Positions 46,740 to 58,214 of a stretch of DNA of 64,000 nt are shown one piece after another. The translations under genes and the position numbers were made by a program. The DNA lies in contig QVRM01001118.1 of the NCBI GenBank assembly GCA_003439945.1, forward strand, positions 62,001-126,000. The letters are read 5' to 3'. Below the pieces are notes generated by a model that was given only the letters and a program-made list of their open reading frames with translations, was not told the origin of the DNA and made no database searches. This stretch comes from Dermanyssus gallinae. Taxonomy: Eukaryota > Arthropoda > Arachnida > Mesostigmata > Dermanyssidae. Positions within the stretch are counted from its first letter, which is position 1. The number at the start of each line of letters is the position of its first letter.

Positions 46740-46923
46740 CTAGCCCGGTGGCATGCGTCTACGCCTCGCAACCGGAGGAGACACATACAGGTAGGTGCGC
46801 GGGTTCGAGCCCCACCGTTGCACATTTGTTTTTATTATGGGGGTCCATCTATGAAGCAATGCGAAGAGCAGTCCCATTGACGGTAAATTTTGGCTGAGAG
46901 TCAGCCCCGAAAGGACTTTTTTC
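46740..46923 (+). mobile_element. tRNA-derived SINE, copy 8, with 16-bp target duplication
   Basis: AGATATCTTAACGTGT at 46724-46739 and 46924-46939 flanks the element, exactly 200 bp apart. Head CTAGCCCGGTGGCATGCGTC (part of the head is deleted relative to copy 7), GCAACCGGAGGAGACACATA, B box GGTTCGAGCCCC, and end GGCTGAGAGTCAGCCCCGAA. One of the clearest insertions in the window. Confidence 0.93.
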
Positions 46924-46939
46924 AGATATCTTAACGTGT

Positions 46940-48663
46940 TCAGCCCGGTCGGACGTTACGGCGACTCCAAGCCCGTAGGCGATGGAGGTAGCCTAGAATT
47001 GGAGATGTTTTCTGGGTAATAATGAACGTCGGCGAATTGCGCTCCTTGGGTAGATAGATCAATCATCAACGACGCCTGGCCCGGAACGAGCTACTAGATA
47101 TCCTTAATCAACGGCATCTGGTTCAGAATATCCCTACCAGATATCCTTAATTAACGGCGCCTGGCCCGGATCTACTAGACAGAATCCTTCACAATTCCGA
47201 ACCAGAAGGGGGTTCTTGGGGGTGGTTTTTAGTGGGTAGTGCGCTGGAATTAGATTGAGTCATGTACTCTCTCTCCTGCGTTTAGTCTCACACTACCCGC
47301 CAAAACATCGGCGGGTGTGCGTAAATACATTTTCCAACCCCCTCAAAAAAAGGATAGAATCCTTACAAAAACGTGAGCATATACGCATGATTTATGATAG
47401 CGTCTGCCAGTCTGCCACCGGCTGCCACAGCGGACGGTCGCATCTTCGCTCGCTCCCGGTCAATCGGTGTTGTTCGCTAACAATATCGGCTAAATTGACC
47501 GGGAAGCGCACAGACCATCGTGCTAAGCAAGTTTGTGACCCAGTGCAACCCCATCAGCACACCGCTGCCGTCATTTCGTCGAAAATTTCGCGATTTGTGG
47601 AACCGTGCATTCATCGTAGTGTATCAACATCGGCGGCGGACCGACCAACCGGTCGGATACTGCCGAGTTAGAAAACCAGTGTTTTTAAGTGTTGTACAGT
47701 GTTGTGTGTGTGTGTGGTTAGTGCCCGGTGTATCAGTGCATCATTAGATAGGCAGATCCGGCGTTTTTGGTCACCACCAATCACCAAAAACCGCCTTGTT
47801 TCTGTCTATGGCTATTGCTAATGTGTATGTATGTATCCCTAGGGATACATATATAGCATTGTAGTAGCCGCCGCTACCGCGGCCATCTTGGATAGCCGGC
47901 CAGTTGGTCACCACGTGGCCTCGTGGCAGAGAGCGGCATTCAAGAGGGAGTGTGTTGTGGGAGAAGTTGACGTGCACATTGCACATCGACATCGTGCAGG
48001 CGCGCGCCCGGACCAACATACGGGTGTGACGTCTGCCCCACATTCAGGTACGAGATAACGTGCAGGGCGCGTAAGCTAACCTCACGTTCGCTAGCGCGTG
48101 TGCATATGAGCCGGCCAACGCACACAGAGTGGTGACATACATATATATATTTATATATGTATGTAGCGCTCTGTGTTGTGAACCGGCCATAGGTTAACAG
48201 CTGCGAACGAGTAACCGGCTTGCGTGTAGTAACAAGGGTGGCCTGTACTGATCGTTGCTTGTTACATACATCCCATGATCACTGTGCACTGGTAATATTA
48301 ATATATTGTGTGCTACCTATATCTCACTAGATCATAGGGGGGCGGCGCTGGTATTCGTTATACGTATACTATCCGCCCTGTAGAGCAATCTACTAGCTAT
48401 ACAATATATTATTTAGTGCTGCTACATATATACACACACGACAACCAGACACTGTGTTGATACATTGTGACAGTGTACGGTTTGGCACCGTGTGGTCAGG
48501 CTAGTTTTTATTTGGCTGCTAACGAGCAATAGCCAAACACGCGTATCGGGTCCCGCCATCTACAACCCGATACGCTCCATCCACCACATCGATTTTAACA
48601 CCCACGGAACCAAGGGCTTTTATCCACATTTTATCTTCACTTCCGCAGAAGACGAGGAGCAGG
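46940..48663 (+). other. region upstream of the R2-like ORF, possible 5' UTR
   Basis: No supportable protein. From about 47250 the sequence is richer in G+C than its surroundings and leads without a break into the zinc-finger ATG at 48664, so part of it may be the 5' UTR of the R2-like element. The element's 5' end could not be located. Contains a (TG)n patch (47701-47715) and short palindromic TA-rich stems (about 47823-47852 and 48138-48165). Confidence 0.35.
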
Positions 48664-49043
48664 ATGGACCCCCGACGACTGACCTGTTCAATCTGCGACC
48701 GGAAATGCAAGACTGGTGCCGGCCTCGCGGCCCACATGCGCTCCCACAACTCACAGGTAGTCAACCCCACCTCTCCTAGCTTAAATAACCCGCTCACTCC
48801 CCCCCCCCGCCCCCAATAGCGATAATAACCAATTACACCATAGCTGCCCCGACCCCACTCAACTAGGCGCGTCTCCCACGGTTAGATCCCCACGTACAAC
48901 CACTTATAATAATAATCGGCCGAATAGAAACACACCATCCAATAGAAATAATAATATAGCCGATTCCCTTAACACCCATATTCAGGAGCCTACACCTATA
49001 CCAAGCGGCTCCGGTGTCTCCTCTATTAACAATGGTTGTACCA

Positions 49044-49074
<31 letters not shown>

Positions 49075-52000
49075 TGATAGTATTAGAAATAATAATAATA
49101 GTAATAATAACGATAATAAAAACGATGCTATTGATGCCGAGGTTAATACCGAAGACATCAACAACATCTCCCCAAATGCCCCCACATCCCCACGCCGGGT
49201 GCCACCCCCTCCCCCAGTCACGGTCCCTCCCCCCCGTAAATCAATGCCCAGTCGCCGACTGCTTACGATCTTTTAACTCCATCGCCGGCCTCCGCATCCA
49301 CATCAGACGGAAACATCCGTCTGAGTGGAATGACAACGTAAGCAGCCAACCACCTCTTAAAAAGGCGCGCTGGGACCCCCAAGACCGTGACCTTCTCGCC
49401 TACTTAGAAGTCTCCCTCCAATCGGAAAATAATAACGTGACACCCGGCGAGATCATAGATCATCTAGTATCAAAATTTCCCGATCGCACAGTTGGGTCGA
49501 TTAAAAGCCAGCGTAAAACGACGGCATATAAGGCGAAAGTCAGTGAGCTTGCGCGCAAGCGAACTCGACAATCGTCTTCCTCTGACGAGGCTGGCGATCC
49601 TTATCCGAAAAGATTAACCGATGGCCCAATGGAAACAACGTTTCCTTCCCCAAAAGACGCAATAATTGCGCATATACAAGCTCTCACACACAAACTCCCC
49701 CGACACACATCTACCGCAGACCTCACCCTTTTGACAAATATTATTTGTCGGGGTGAAGCACACACAGACGCACTAAACATATTCTTAGATAAACACCTAA
49801 ACAACAAGCATACCCGGAGTACAGCGGTGACAACCCCATCCACCGATCGGGTGTTGTCTAAGCGACAACTACGACGGGAACACTACGCTCTCACACAAAA
49901 GCTATACAACAAAAACCGGTCCAAATGTGCTCAAGGCATATTGGACGGTACACGACGCATAAACAACATAAACGACACGGATGTTGTTGAGCATTGGACC
50001 AATGCAATGACCCAACCTCCCCCCCCACCACTCACTCCTAACCCCTACATTCCTAACCCTGATCTCAAATGCGTTTCAAACCCTATCTCCCTATTCGAAA
50101 CGCAAAGAGCACTCCGCGGATCTTCTAAAGCACTAGGCTTGGATGGGATTAAATTAGCATCCCTCCGTAAACTTCCCGAAGAAACAGTCTGCTGTCTCCT
50201 CAATATATTAATCATTAGTGACATCCCCCCCTGCCAGCAGAAGGCTCGTGTAGCGTTCATCCCTAAGGTCACAAACGCGTCCTCCCCTAGTGACCTCCGT
50301 CCCATTTCTATTAGTTCTTATCTGCAACGAACGCTAAATAAAATTCTATCTAAACGTATCCAAACCTCCATGAAAAATTCTCCACACCCAACGAGCCTTC
50401 ATCCCCTACGATGGAACCTTTGAGAACCTCAATGTTCTCGATGGCATCATTCATGATGCCAAGACCACGGGCCGCGAACTGAGGATCGCGTCGATCGACC
50501 TGAGAAAGGCGTTCGACTCGATCAGTCACGACGCGGTCCTGTGGACACTCGAGAGCAGGGGGTACCCAAGGGTCTTCATCGATTATATCGAGCGCCTTTA
50601 CCAATCCTCCCTAACACTCCTAGAATTTGGCAAAGAATGTCGTACCATCAGGCCCACACGAGGTGTTCGTCAAGGAGATCCCTTGTCGCCTCTGTTATTT
50701 AACTTAGTTTTTGACGACATTCTGCGTAAACTCAACGATACTAATATAGGATACCAACTAAAAGAGGGAACCCGCCTTATGGGCCTAGCCTTTGCGGATG
50801 ACCTCATTCTCCTTGCGTCCACCAAAATACTCTCCAACAACTCCTAGATTTAGCTAACCCCCTATTAAAAGCAAGAGGCCTAGAAATTAATCCTGATAAG
50901 AGCTTTACTATATCCCACCTGTATGACGGGCGGGTGAAGAAAAGTTTTTATCAGAACTCCCCCGAATTCACCGTTGGAGAGAGGCTTTTGCCCACAAAAG
51001 GTTTAAGCGCTCGATGGAGGTACCTCGGCATAGAATTCGACAATACTGGCAGGGTCGACTCAGCCAAGGATACACTCCTAGATTTTCTTAGCAGACTAAC
51101 AATAGCTCCTCTCAAACCCCAACAAAGATTAGCAATACTTAAACAATTCGCCATCCCCAAAATCCTTTACAGATTGGTCGCTGGTCCCCGGCCATCCAGA
51201 GCTTTCCTCTTAGAATTAGATAACGAGATCAGGCGTACGGTGAAATTGCATTGGCTCAAGCTCGAAAACTCCGTGCCTAACGCATTCCTCTACGCGCACA
51301 CAGCACATGGCGGTCTGGACATCCCCTGTCTCCGAACACTAATTCCCAGACTTCGCCTCTCCCGACTCACCAACTTACAAAAATCACCCCACATTGGCAC
51401 GCAATGGTTGCTATCCTCGGATTACCACAGGGACGAACTGGCGAAAACCAGCGCCCTTTGTGAGTTCGGGGATACAACCATCGAAAATGCCGCACAAGAG
51501 ACCGAATACTGGGCTCTAACACTACATAATACATTCGATGGAGCTCATTTAAAAAACGCACACAAATCACCTTTTACACAAAACTGGGTCAAAGGTACTG
51601 CTTACCTATCAGGTAAGGAGTATATTAATCTGATTAAGCTAAGGATCAACGCACTACCAACGCGTGCCAGGCTCGCCAGAGGCCGCCCCTGGTACGACAA
51701 ATTTTGTCGTCACGGGTGCAACGCCGTTGAAACGCTGGCCCACGTCAGTCAACTGTGCGACTACACCCATCTCCCGATCATAAAGCGCCACGACGACATT
51801 TGTGAGCGGGTCTCCCGACTACTGCGGGGAAAGGGACTGCAGGTGGACCGCGAGCGCACCTTCCGTAGACCCACCGCACCCTCCCTGAGACCGGACCTCG
51901 TGATCACAACACCTACCGGGGTCTGGGTCTTAGACACCGAGGTGTGCGGACCATCTAGGGACCTTGCACGGGCCAGACGGGACAAGATCAGGAAATATGA

Positions 52001-52247
52001 CATCCCCGAGATCAGAGATCAGCTACCCGGCTCATCCCACCGATTCGGGTCCATCACTGTGTCCATGACCGGTGTGTGGGAACCCGAGTCGGTGAAGGAT
52101 CTACTGACTCTCGGGGTGTCAAAGAAGAACCTGATCGACTTAACCGTCCTGACCATGCAGGGGACCTTACGGGTCTACAGGGCGCACCAGGATCACAAGA
52201 GCTGGGGACGTCGCAGAGGAAGACAAGGAGGACTCGTCGGGAGGTGA
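48664..52247 (+). pseudogene. R2-like ORF: zinc fingers, Myb, RT, endonuclease, frameshifted
   Basis: ATG at 48664 gives MDPRRLTCSICDRKC, a C2H2 finger ending AGLAAHMRSH. After a C-run (about 48799-48814) the frame shifts to a ~140-codon Asn-rich linker encoded partly by (AAT)n. A second C-run (about 49229) shifts to the second finger CPVADCLRSFNSIAGLRIHI, then a Myb-like helix set (RWDPQDRDLLAYLEVSL to PDRTVGSIKSQRK), then early RT motifs (RVAFIPKVTNASSPSDLRPI). A shift at about 50380 leads to QRAFIPYDGTFENL, SIDLRKAFDSISHDAVL, GVRQGDPLSPLLFNLVFDDI and catalytic LAFADDLILLA. A shift at about 50830 leads to the long final frame: thumb, then CRHGCNAVETLAHVSQLC (CCHC) and the endonuclease core RPDLVITTPTGVWVLDTEV (PD with a downstream Asp). 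Catalytic residues are retained. Confidence 0.85.
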
Positions 52248-52335
52248 TTTTAAACTATTTTTTTATAGGCGAGCACTGCCTTAGTGTGCAAACGTACAAA
52301 TGTTAATAAACAAATGTATTTCAATCAAAAATTTC
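48664..52335 (+). mobile_element. R2-like LINE with restriction-like endonuclease, outside rDNA
   Basis: A single-ORF LINE architecture is present end to end: two C2H2 zinc fingers, an Asn-rich linker, a Myb-like domain, RT, and a C-terminal CCHC plus restriction-like endonuclease. The stop is at about 52245, followed by a ~90-bp 3' UTR (GGCGAGCACTGCC) ending near 52335. No 28S rRNA sequence is recognisable on either side, although classical R2 elements sit in 28S genes. A truncated relative is at 28638-28893. At least four frame changes interrupt the ORF, two of them at cytosine runs. Confidence 0.85.
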
Positions 52336-53209
52336 AATTTAAGACTGGTAGCAAGTAGTCGGGGCGACCTCCACCGTAAGTTCTCCCCGCTTACTTGAAA
52401 AGACGCGTATTTTTTTTTGCAGAAGCTTCATGATTCTAGTAAAATAAGAATTCGATTATTTATGTATTTGTTTTCTGTTTTGGCGTACGAATATGAAAAA
52501 ATGAAACAACAAACATCCATATTGGTTTCGCTATTTCACAACTGTTTCTTCGCGCGATCCATATAACTTTTGTTTAGCAAAAAAGGATTGTCTGTCATAT
52601 TGTGGTTTCAAATATACCATGACAATTTGTACGAGCGGCGAAACCCCTAACTCCTAACTTGCCATAGCTGCTGACAAATTCTAGTAGAGAAATATAAGAT
52701 ACAGGAAAATTATGATTAAAATATCCAGTAAATCTTTCCGGGCCAGACGCTGTTATTGCTCAAAATGACAGGTATATTTTTATAACTCGACTGCAGACCG
52801 GCTCGCGTACAAATCCGATATCGCCTGCTTGTGCTATCGACGACGATTTGCATAATGCGAGGGACGTAGCACGCGAGGGTCGGCCAAATCATCTCATCGA
52901 TGGATGTTCTAAAAATAGAAAATTACCAAACGCGCAGAAAAGGTGAACATGCCTAACTTATATTTTTAAAGAAAGTTTTGTGTAAATAGATAAACTTTGT
53001 TCTACGACAAAGTACAATCTGCTTATTTCACTGAGCTCATATATATATACGCCGTCGTGGTGCGTGGAACTCTGGTAGTCTTTAGACGCCCGAATATGAA
53101 GCCCTATCTTATTATATCCGGTGTACACGTTCATAAGGAGACAATTTTTACCTCTTACATAGAAGCAAATAACGTATATACATATATATAACTGACCGCC
53201 ACCGAGCAA
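52336..53209. other. no gene seen
   Basis: AT-rich, short frames only. Confidence 0.5.
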
Positions 53210-53280
53210 GGTGACTTAGTGGCAAAATCATTGCCTTGCATTCGGAAAGTCGTGGGTTCTAATAAAAAGGGATGGTGTGT
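53210..53280 (+). other. tRNA-like sequence
   Basis: GGTGACTTAGTGGCAAAATC (A-box-like TGACTTAGTGG) followed by GTCGTGGGTTCTAATAAAAA (B-box-like GGGTTCTAA). Stems are imperfect and no 3' acceptor match is visible, so it is a tRNA relic or SINE head rather than a tRNA gene. Confidence 0.4.
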
Positions 53281-53335
53281 TAGCCTCCACCCCCCCCCCT
53301 AAAAATATTTGGAGAGTCATATATAATATATGATA

Positions 53336-54000
53336 GATAGGACAGAAAGTAACTGGATGCTTTCAACTTTACAATCAGTTTAATAATAAAACAAGTTAAC
53401 CAACATTATTCTGCCAGGATATACTTTGCATTGTTAGCCGCAACCCTCCCCCGTCTTTGGAGCAGTCTAAGTCTTCAAGTGCGCTTTTACTGCTTCAGGT
53501 GAAGTAAATTTCTTTCCCCGTAGCTAGTTATACAGACATCTGAATAGGTAGTTGTCTGACGATGTGGTGTCTGTCGAGTACAGTGGACGCGGCAGAAATT
53601 CCTAATTGACGCTTGCTATCCTGCGTAGGCTGTGTAAACTTACATGCGGTCTCGCGTTGTAATGGTACAAGATAACGCCCATTTTACTTGAAACTGTGCT
53701 CCTCTTTAGGAGGGCGGCAAAGCTCGGTCTTTGTCGTTTGCCTACTGGGAAGAAACTCGTAGCGGACGATGTTATGCCCTTGCCCACCAAACACGCAGCA
53801 AAATCTTTTGCGTCTTTTTTGAGGAGGTTGGCGCCTGCCTAGAGCGCGCCAGGATATTCTACGTTTCACACCATTGCCGTAAAAGATTAATTGTTTGTCA
53901 CAAGTAACAATTCAATTTATGAAAGGACACGTATTCATTCTAGCACGAAGTCTATACAATTCTGTTCTCGCCATTATGCTCCAAATATTCTGAACAGTTT
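53336..54000 (-). pseudogene. mariner type F transposase, 5'-incomplete, decayed
   Basis: The minus strand reads a core ending ILLRVWWARA, then SSKMGVILYHYNARPHVSLH in which the second catalytic Asp is replaced by Tyr (HYNARPH instead of HDNARPH), then a block like PRPLYSTDTTSSDNYLF in place of PPYSPDLAPSDYHLF, and LRGKKFTSPEAVKAHL. Several stops. The left terminus may be at 53336 (AGGACAGAAAGTAACTGGAT next to TA-rich sequence). The N-terminal DNA-binding part could not be traced beyond about 54.0 kb. Confidence 0.7.
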
Positions 54001-54129
54001 TCGCAGTAGTAAGGCCTTGTTGTCAGAAGGCCCGTCCACTACAGCGGCGGGCTTTTAAAGGCTCCTTGAAACGGCCTGTGAGGCCTCTGTGGGCCGTAGC
54101 ACACACCGCGGCAGTCCACCAGCACCAAA

Positions 54130-55440
54130 GCACTAGTGGACTGCCGCGCTCGGACAACTAAGGCAGACGTGCCTAAGGGCGCGGCGTTTTCTCAACTGTG
54201 CCCAGCGATTTGCACCCGAGGAGACGCTGCCCGACACCACGAAGATGAGAACAAGAGACTGCGGGCCTCCCTGCAAGGAAATCTCCAGGAGCAAGGAGCG
54301 CTCCTGAAAAGCCTTTTTTGAAGAACTGGAGGACGATTCTTGGGGCCGCTCAGACAAGATGGTTTGATGGCTACCCCGCTTCAAGCGCAGGATAGCGATA
54401 ACGCCGAAAGAGGCACAGGAAGCAATCAAAGCGCTCTTTTCCCAACACCCGCTCTTTGATCGGACTTCCTACCTACATGCTCCAGCGGAGAACGCAGAGG
54501 ACTCTCTGGAAGTCACCCCACAAGAGATGCAGAATGCTGCGGCACGTCTCAAACAGGAAAATGCGCCGGGCCCGAACGGTATCCCGCTCTCCGCTGTCGC
54601 GACGCTGATGAAAGAATTTCCAGAAGCAATGGCAACAGCTGCCACCGGGATGCTTCGGTCGGACTCGTTTCCTGGCTCGTTTCGGGCCGCAGACCTTGTC
54701 CTTATACCTAAGGGTCCCAGCTGATAACGATCCATCTGGCTACTGGGCTCCGTGGCCAAAGCATTTGAGTCCATTGTAGAGGGAAAAGGCCTGCTGTCGA
54801 AAGCCCAACACTGTTTTTCTGTAAGGGCCACTAAACTATCGACGCCATACGGCAGATCCAAACGCAGGCCAAACTACTCCCCGAGTCTCCGCCAAAAATA
54901 CGATATTTTTACCTTCCTGCTTGGCGTCCGAAACGCTTTTAACAGCCTAACGTGGAGAGTCATCCCGGAGACTCTCCACAGGAAGGACGCTGCTTCGTTT
55001 TACCTACTCCGAATCGTTTCAAACTACCTGCAAGACAGAACGATATTGTCTGACGGAACCGGTTTGAACTTGTCCGGAGGGGTGCTACAGGGCTTTATTC
55101 TTAGCCCCTGCTATGGAACATCGACTGCCAGTGTTACCTATTCAAGATCGGACAGGTTCTCATTCCCAATTGCATCTACGGTGACGACGGACTAGAGGAC
55201 ACCCTAGAACACATTGTTCTGAAGTGCCCTGCATGGGCGGAGAAGAGCGCACCCCTACGGCTTTTAATGAAGACTTTAGTTTTTAACCTACATGGCATTC
55301 GCATACTGGAACATCATATCCGAAGTTGTTTAAGTCCATACTACAAAAAAAGGGCCAACTCCTTAGAGCGCCCCCTGCCCGCGGTTCCCTTGGAACTCAC
55401 CCGCCAGGAGTAGAAGATTGCCTTCCCCCCCCTGACTGTT
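54130..55440 (+). pseudogene. R1-like LINE, truncated and internally deleted
   Basis: Plus-strand blocks in order: pre-RT helices (ENKRLRASLQGNLQEQGALL, about 54245), EAQEAIKALFSQHPLFDRTS, MQNAAARLKQENAPGPNGIP and FPGSFRAADLVLIPKGPS (RT motifs 0-1), KAFESIVEGKGLLSKAQHCF, FLLGVRNAFNSLTWRVIPET (palm), SFYLLRIVSNYLQDRTILSD and GGVLQGFILSPC in place of the PQGSVLGP box. It then jumps to the C-terminal zinc motif region GLEDTLEHIVLKCPAWAEKS and a stop near 55411. The Asp-Asp box and the whole thumb are deleted. Stops and frameshifts occur near 54320, 54365 and 54723. Confidence 0.8.
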
Positions 55441-55769
55441 TGATGAGATCAGTTCTATATTTTTTTCGAAGTCTATTTTGACAGAATCCACGTAGTAGAA
55501 GAAACGAATGAGAACTTTTTGTTTATTTGTCTAGTAAACATAGCAGACCTACTTAAGCGGGCATTTCCAGTCATAAAATATACGTGTTTTGCTTAGCAAA
55601 TGAAGACATCTTAGTTAAATTCAAGCCATCTTAGCATATGAGTCTGTTGAAGGAAACTGTAGCAAGCGTTAGCAGTGTGCATATATCTTTGAGGAAGAAC
55701 AAGCTCCAAAACTCCGAAAACGACGAACGCCATTCTCTCAAACGAAGTGGCATCCATTGTACATACTAA

Positions 55770-55902
55770 GTTAGAAAATTTCTCACATGTAAATTTGAAT
55801 AACCGCAATTGGTTCTAGCCTTCCTGTATATATACACATATATAGTGTTTCGATGAGCCCAACTTAATTTAGAAATTTTCAAGTGTAAATTTGAACTAGC
55901 CT

Positions 55903-55905
<3 letters not shown>
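55770..55905 (+). repeat. two partial copies of a short repeat left of the Tc1-like element
   Basis: CACATGTAAATTTGAATAAC with GGTTCTAGCCTTCCTGTA (about 55787-55830) and AGTGTTTCGATGAGCCCAAC with GTGTAAATTTGAACTAGCCT (about 55846-55900). The same unit occurs inverted at 57524-57612 and partly at 57680-57697. It is a MITE-like unit of roughly 85 bp next to TA arrays. Confidence 0.65.
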
Positions 55906-55941
<36 letters not shown>

Positions 55942-55944
<3 letters not shown>

Positions 55945-57520
55945 TCCCTGACAAAAATATAGGGCCACCCACTTTTGCCACATTTCACGCATTTATTATA
56001 ACCAAATGTGTAAAGATCACAGTGATACATGCTCACAGAGTAACAACGAGGACTTCTATCAACATTTGGGGTCTCGGATTACTTTGAACCACGAGATTTC
56101 CACATTTGGCACAGCTGCACCGCGAAAAAATGATAATGTCACTAGCAAGATGCATGTATTAACGAGTGAATTAAGCGGAATAACGACATTTGGGCTCATT
56201 TAAGACTCGACAGAAACAAAGGCAGACCTCCTACCAGAAGTTTTTCTTTGTTCAAACGATAGGCTTAGGCTGGCGCCTCATGGGTGAAGAAAAGGCCCAT
56301 ATCAAGGCTTATAAGGACATCGGCCTCTCTAATCGCAAAATTTCCTGTCAATTGGGGCTTTGTGCCCAAGTAGTAAATAACTTTGTTCATTTAGGTAAAA
56401 AATACGCCGTAAAAAAAGGAGTTCCGGGCGTCCAAATTTTATTTCGGAACGAAACAAGCTGCAATTCTGAAGAACTCGTCGAACTCTACGCCCTCGGCAA
56501 GGGCAATTGCGGCGGCGGCCGACGTGCAAACGAAAGTGCGAAATTGTGCAAAGCTTCCTCAGGAAGACAAATTGGCAAAAACACAAGAAAAAACAACGAT
56601 TGACCGCTGACCGATGAAAGCTCGTCTTGACTCGCCCACAATAAAATGTCATGGACCACTGAGTGCCCACGATACGATGTGATGGACCACTGAGTGACAC
56701 AGGGCGCTCTTTTCGAATGAAAAAAGTTTAACTTTGATGAATCGGATCGATTTTACTATTATTCGCACTATGTCCGCAAGGAAGAACGAATTTTGTCAAA
56801 ACGTCACTTAGGTGGCGGTTCAGTGGTGATCTGGGCTGCTGTCGGATATTATACAAAGTCGTCGATTGTTTTTTTAGACGGTCGTGTTTATTCGACGCGA
56901 TACGGGGATTTGCTAAAAGAGCAATCGGCGCATTTTAAGCTGATGGGATAGCCAGACTTCGTTTTTACACACGATAACGCCCCGATTCACACCGCCAGGC
57001 TGATTGGAAGCTGGTTCGACCAACGTCACATTGAATTCCTTCGCTAGCCTGCACTCTCATCTGATCTTAATATGATCCAGAATGTGTGGAGCTGGCTCGA
57101 ACAAAAAGTTTACACGGATAAAAAACTATTTTCGAGGCTTGGGACGAGCTCTTGCAAAACGGCATCCAAAATTCGTTTAACACTATATCAAACCGCACTT
57201 TTGAGGTTATCTGACTTAATGGGAAGTTCACTGAGTACTATGTATAGTCTAAATGCCGTGAAATTAGCCCAAATGCCGTTGATCTGCTTAATTAATTTGT
57301 TAAAACAGGTATCTTGCTAGTGGCCTTATAATTTTTTCGCGGTGTAGCTGTGCCAAATGTGAAAATCTCGTGGTTCAAAGTAATCCGAGACCCTAAATGT
57401 CGATAGAAGTCTTCGCTGTTACTCTGTGAGCATGTATCACTGTGATTTTAACACGATATGTTATAATAAATGCGTGAAATGTAACAAAAATGGGTGGCCC
57501 TATATTTTTTTCAGGGCCTG
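55942..57520 (+). mobile_element. Tc1-like transposon with 210-bp terminal repeats
   Basis: Left terminus CAGTCCCTGACAAAAATATA (55942) and inverted right terminus CAGGCCCTGAAAAAAATATA (ending 57520), both next to TA. The inverted repeats extend about 210 bp inward (55942-56151 and 57311-57520). Total 1579 bp. Long terminal repeats of this type are known in some Tc1-family elements. The transposase between them is dead. Confidence 0.92.
56280..57320 (+). pseudogene. Tc1-like transposase with catalytic Glu changed to Gln
   Basis: Starts near MGEEKAHIKAYKDIGLSNRK (56280, a PAIRED-type DNA-binding region with NRKISCQLGLCAQVVNNFVH). After several stops the catalytic core is recognisable: FDESDRFYYYSHYVRKEERI with the first Asp (about 56735), GGGSVVIWAAVGYYTKSS, THDNAPIHTARLIGSWFDQR with the second Asp (about 56970), and SDLNMIQNVWSWLEQKVY, where the position that should be Glu (IEN) is Gln (IQN, about 57078). 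Stops also interrupt it near 56950 and 57047. Confidence 0.85.
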
Positions 57521-57523
57521 TAT

Positions 57524-57606
57524 ATATACAGGTAGGCTAGAACTATTTGCGGTCGTTCAAATTTACATGTGAACGTTTTTTTTTAATTAAGTTGGGTTCA
57601 TCGAAA

Positions 57607-57612
<6 letters not shown>
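57524..57612 (-). repeat. short MITE-like repeat, inverted copy
   Basis: On the minus strand AGTGTTTCGATGAACCCAAC, then CACATGTAAATTTGAACGAC and TAGTTCTAGCCTACCTGTA. It pairs with the copies left of the Tc1-like element, which therefore lies within or between these repeats. A (TA)n array follows (57611-57655). Confidence 0.65.
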
Positions 57613-57659
<47 letters not shown>

Positions 57660-57699
57660 GATAATTTATATAAACTGTTTCGATGAGCCCAACTCATTA

Positions 57700-58214
57700 G
57701 GTAGAAGTCTCGGTTTTGTGGAGAACCTTAGTTCGACATTTGCCCAGTGCAGTGTTCTGTATATGCGTATGTTTCGTAGTATTGGCTACAGGATGGGTCG
57801 TGTTTTCGGTGAATTATTTCCATCGACTAATAACCCTTATATCACCACGTAAGAATTAAAATATCATATTACCAAAATTCCCGGGTTAACAATGCTGATC
57901 TTAAATGACCAAAGCTTCTCCGTAATGCGCTTAAACACTACAGCCTTTATTTTGACAAATCGGTAGAACGGTTTACATCAGGGGGAACCTATCCTCTTGC
58001 CAGTGGCTTTGTTCAATGATCACAATGATTGAAATTAATTTCTGCAGACTTGCCTCAGCAATGTTCTTTACAAAATTGTGCACGGTGTCCAAGGCAACTC
58101 TGAAGCGAAAGACCCGATCTTACCCTCAATCTTTATGTAGATTCCTCTTTGTCATTTCTCTCTCATCATCGAACAATGCTGTCATTTCATCTGAATTTCA
58201 TTTATATACATATA
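57700..58214. other. no gene seen
   Basis: About 500 bp between the repeat and the next mariner; short frames only. Confidence 0.5.

Noticed and set aside
47250..48663. HDV-like ribozyme at the 5' end of the R2-like element
   Set aside because: Expected for some R2 elements, but I could not identify the double pseudoknot by eye; a covariance-model search would decide.
49014..49240. N-terminal Ile-rich segment of the long plus-strand ORF
   Set aside because: The poly-Ile run is the wrong frame of (AAT)n; the neighbouring frame gives an Asn-rich linker continuous with the upstream region.
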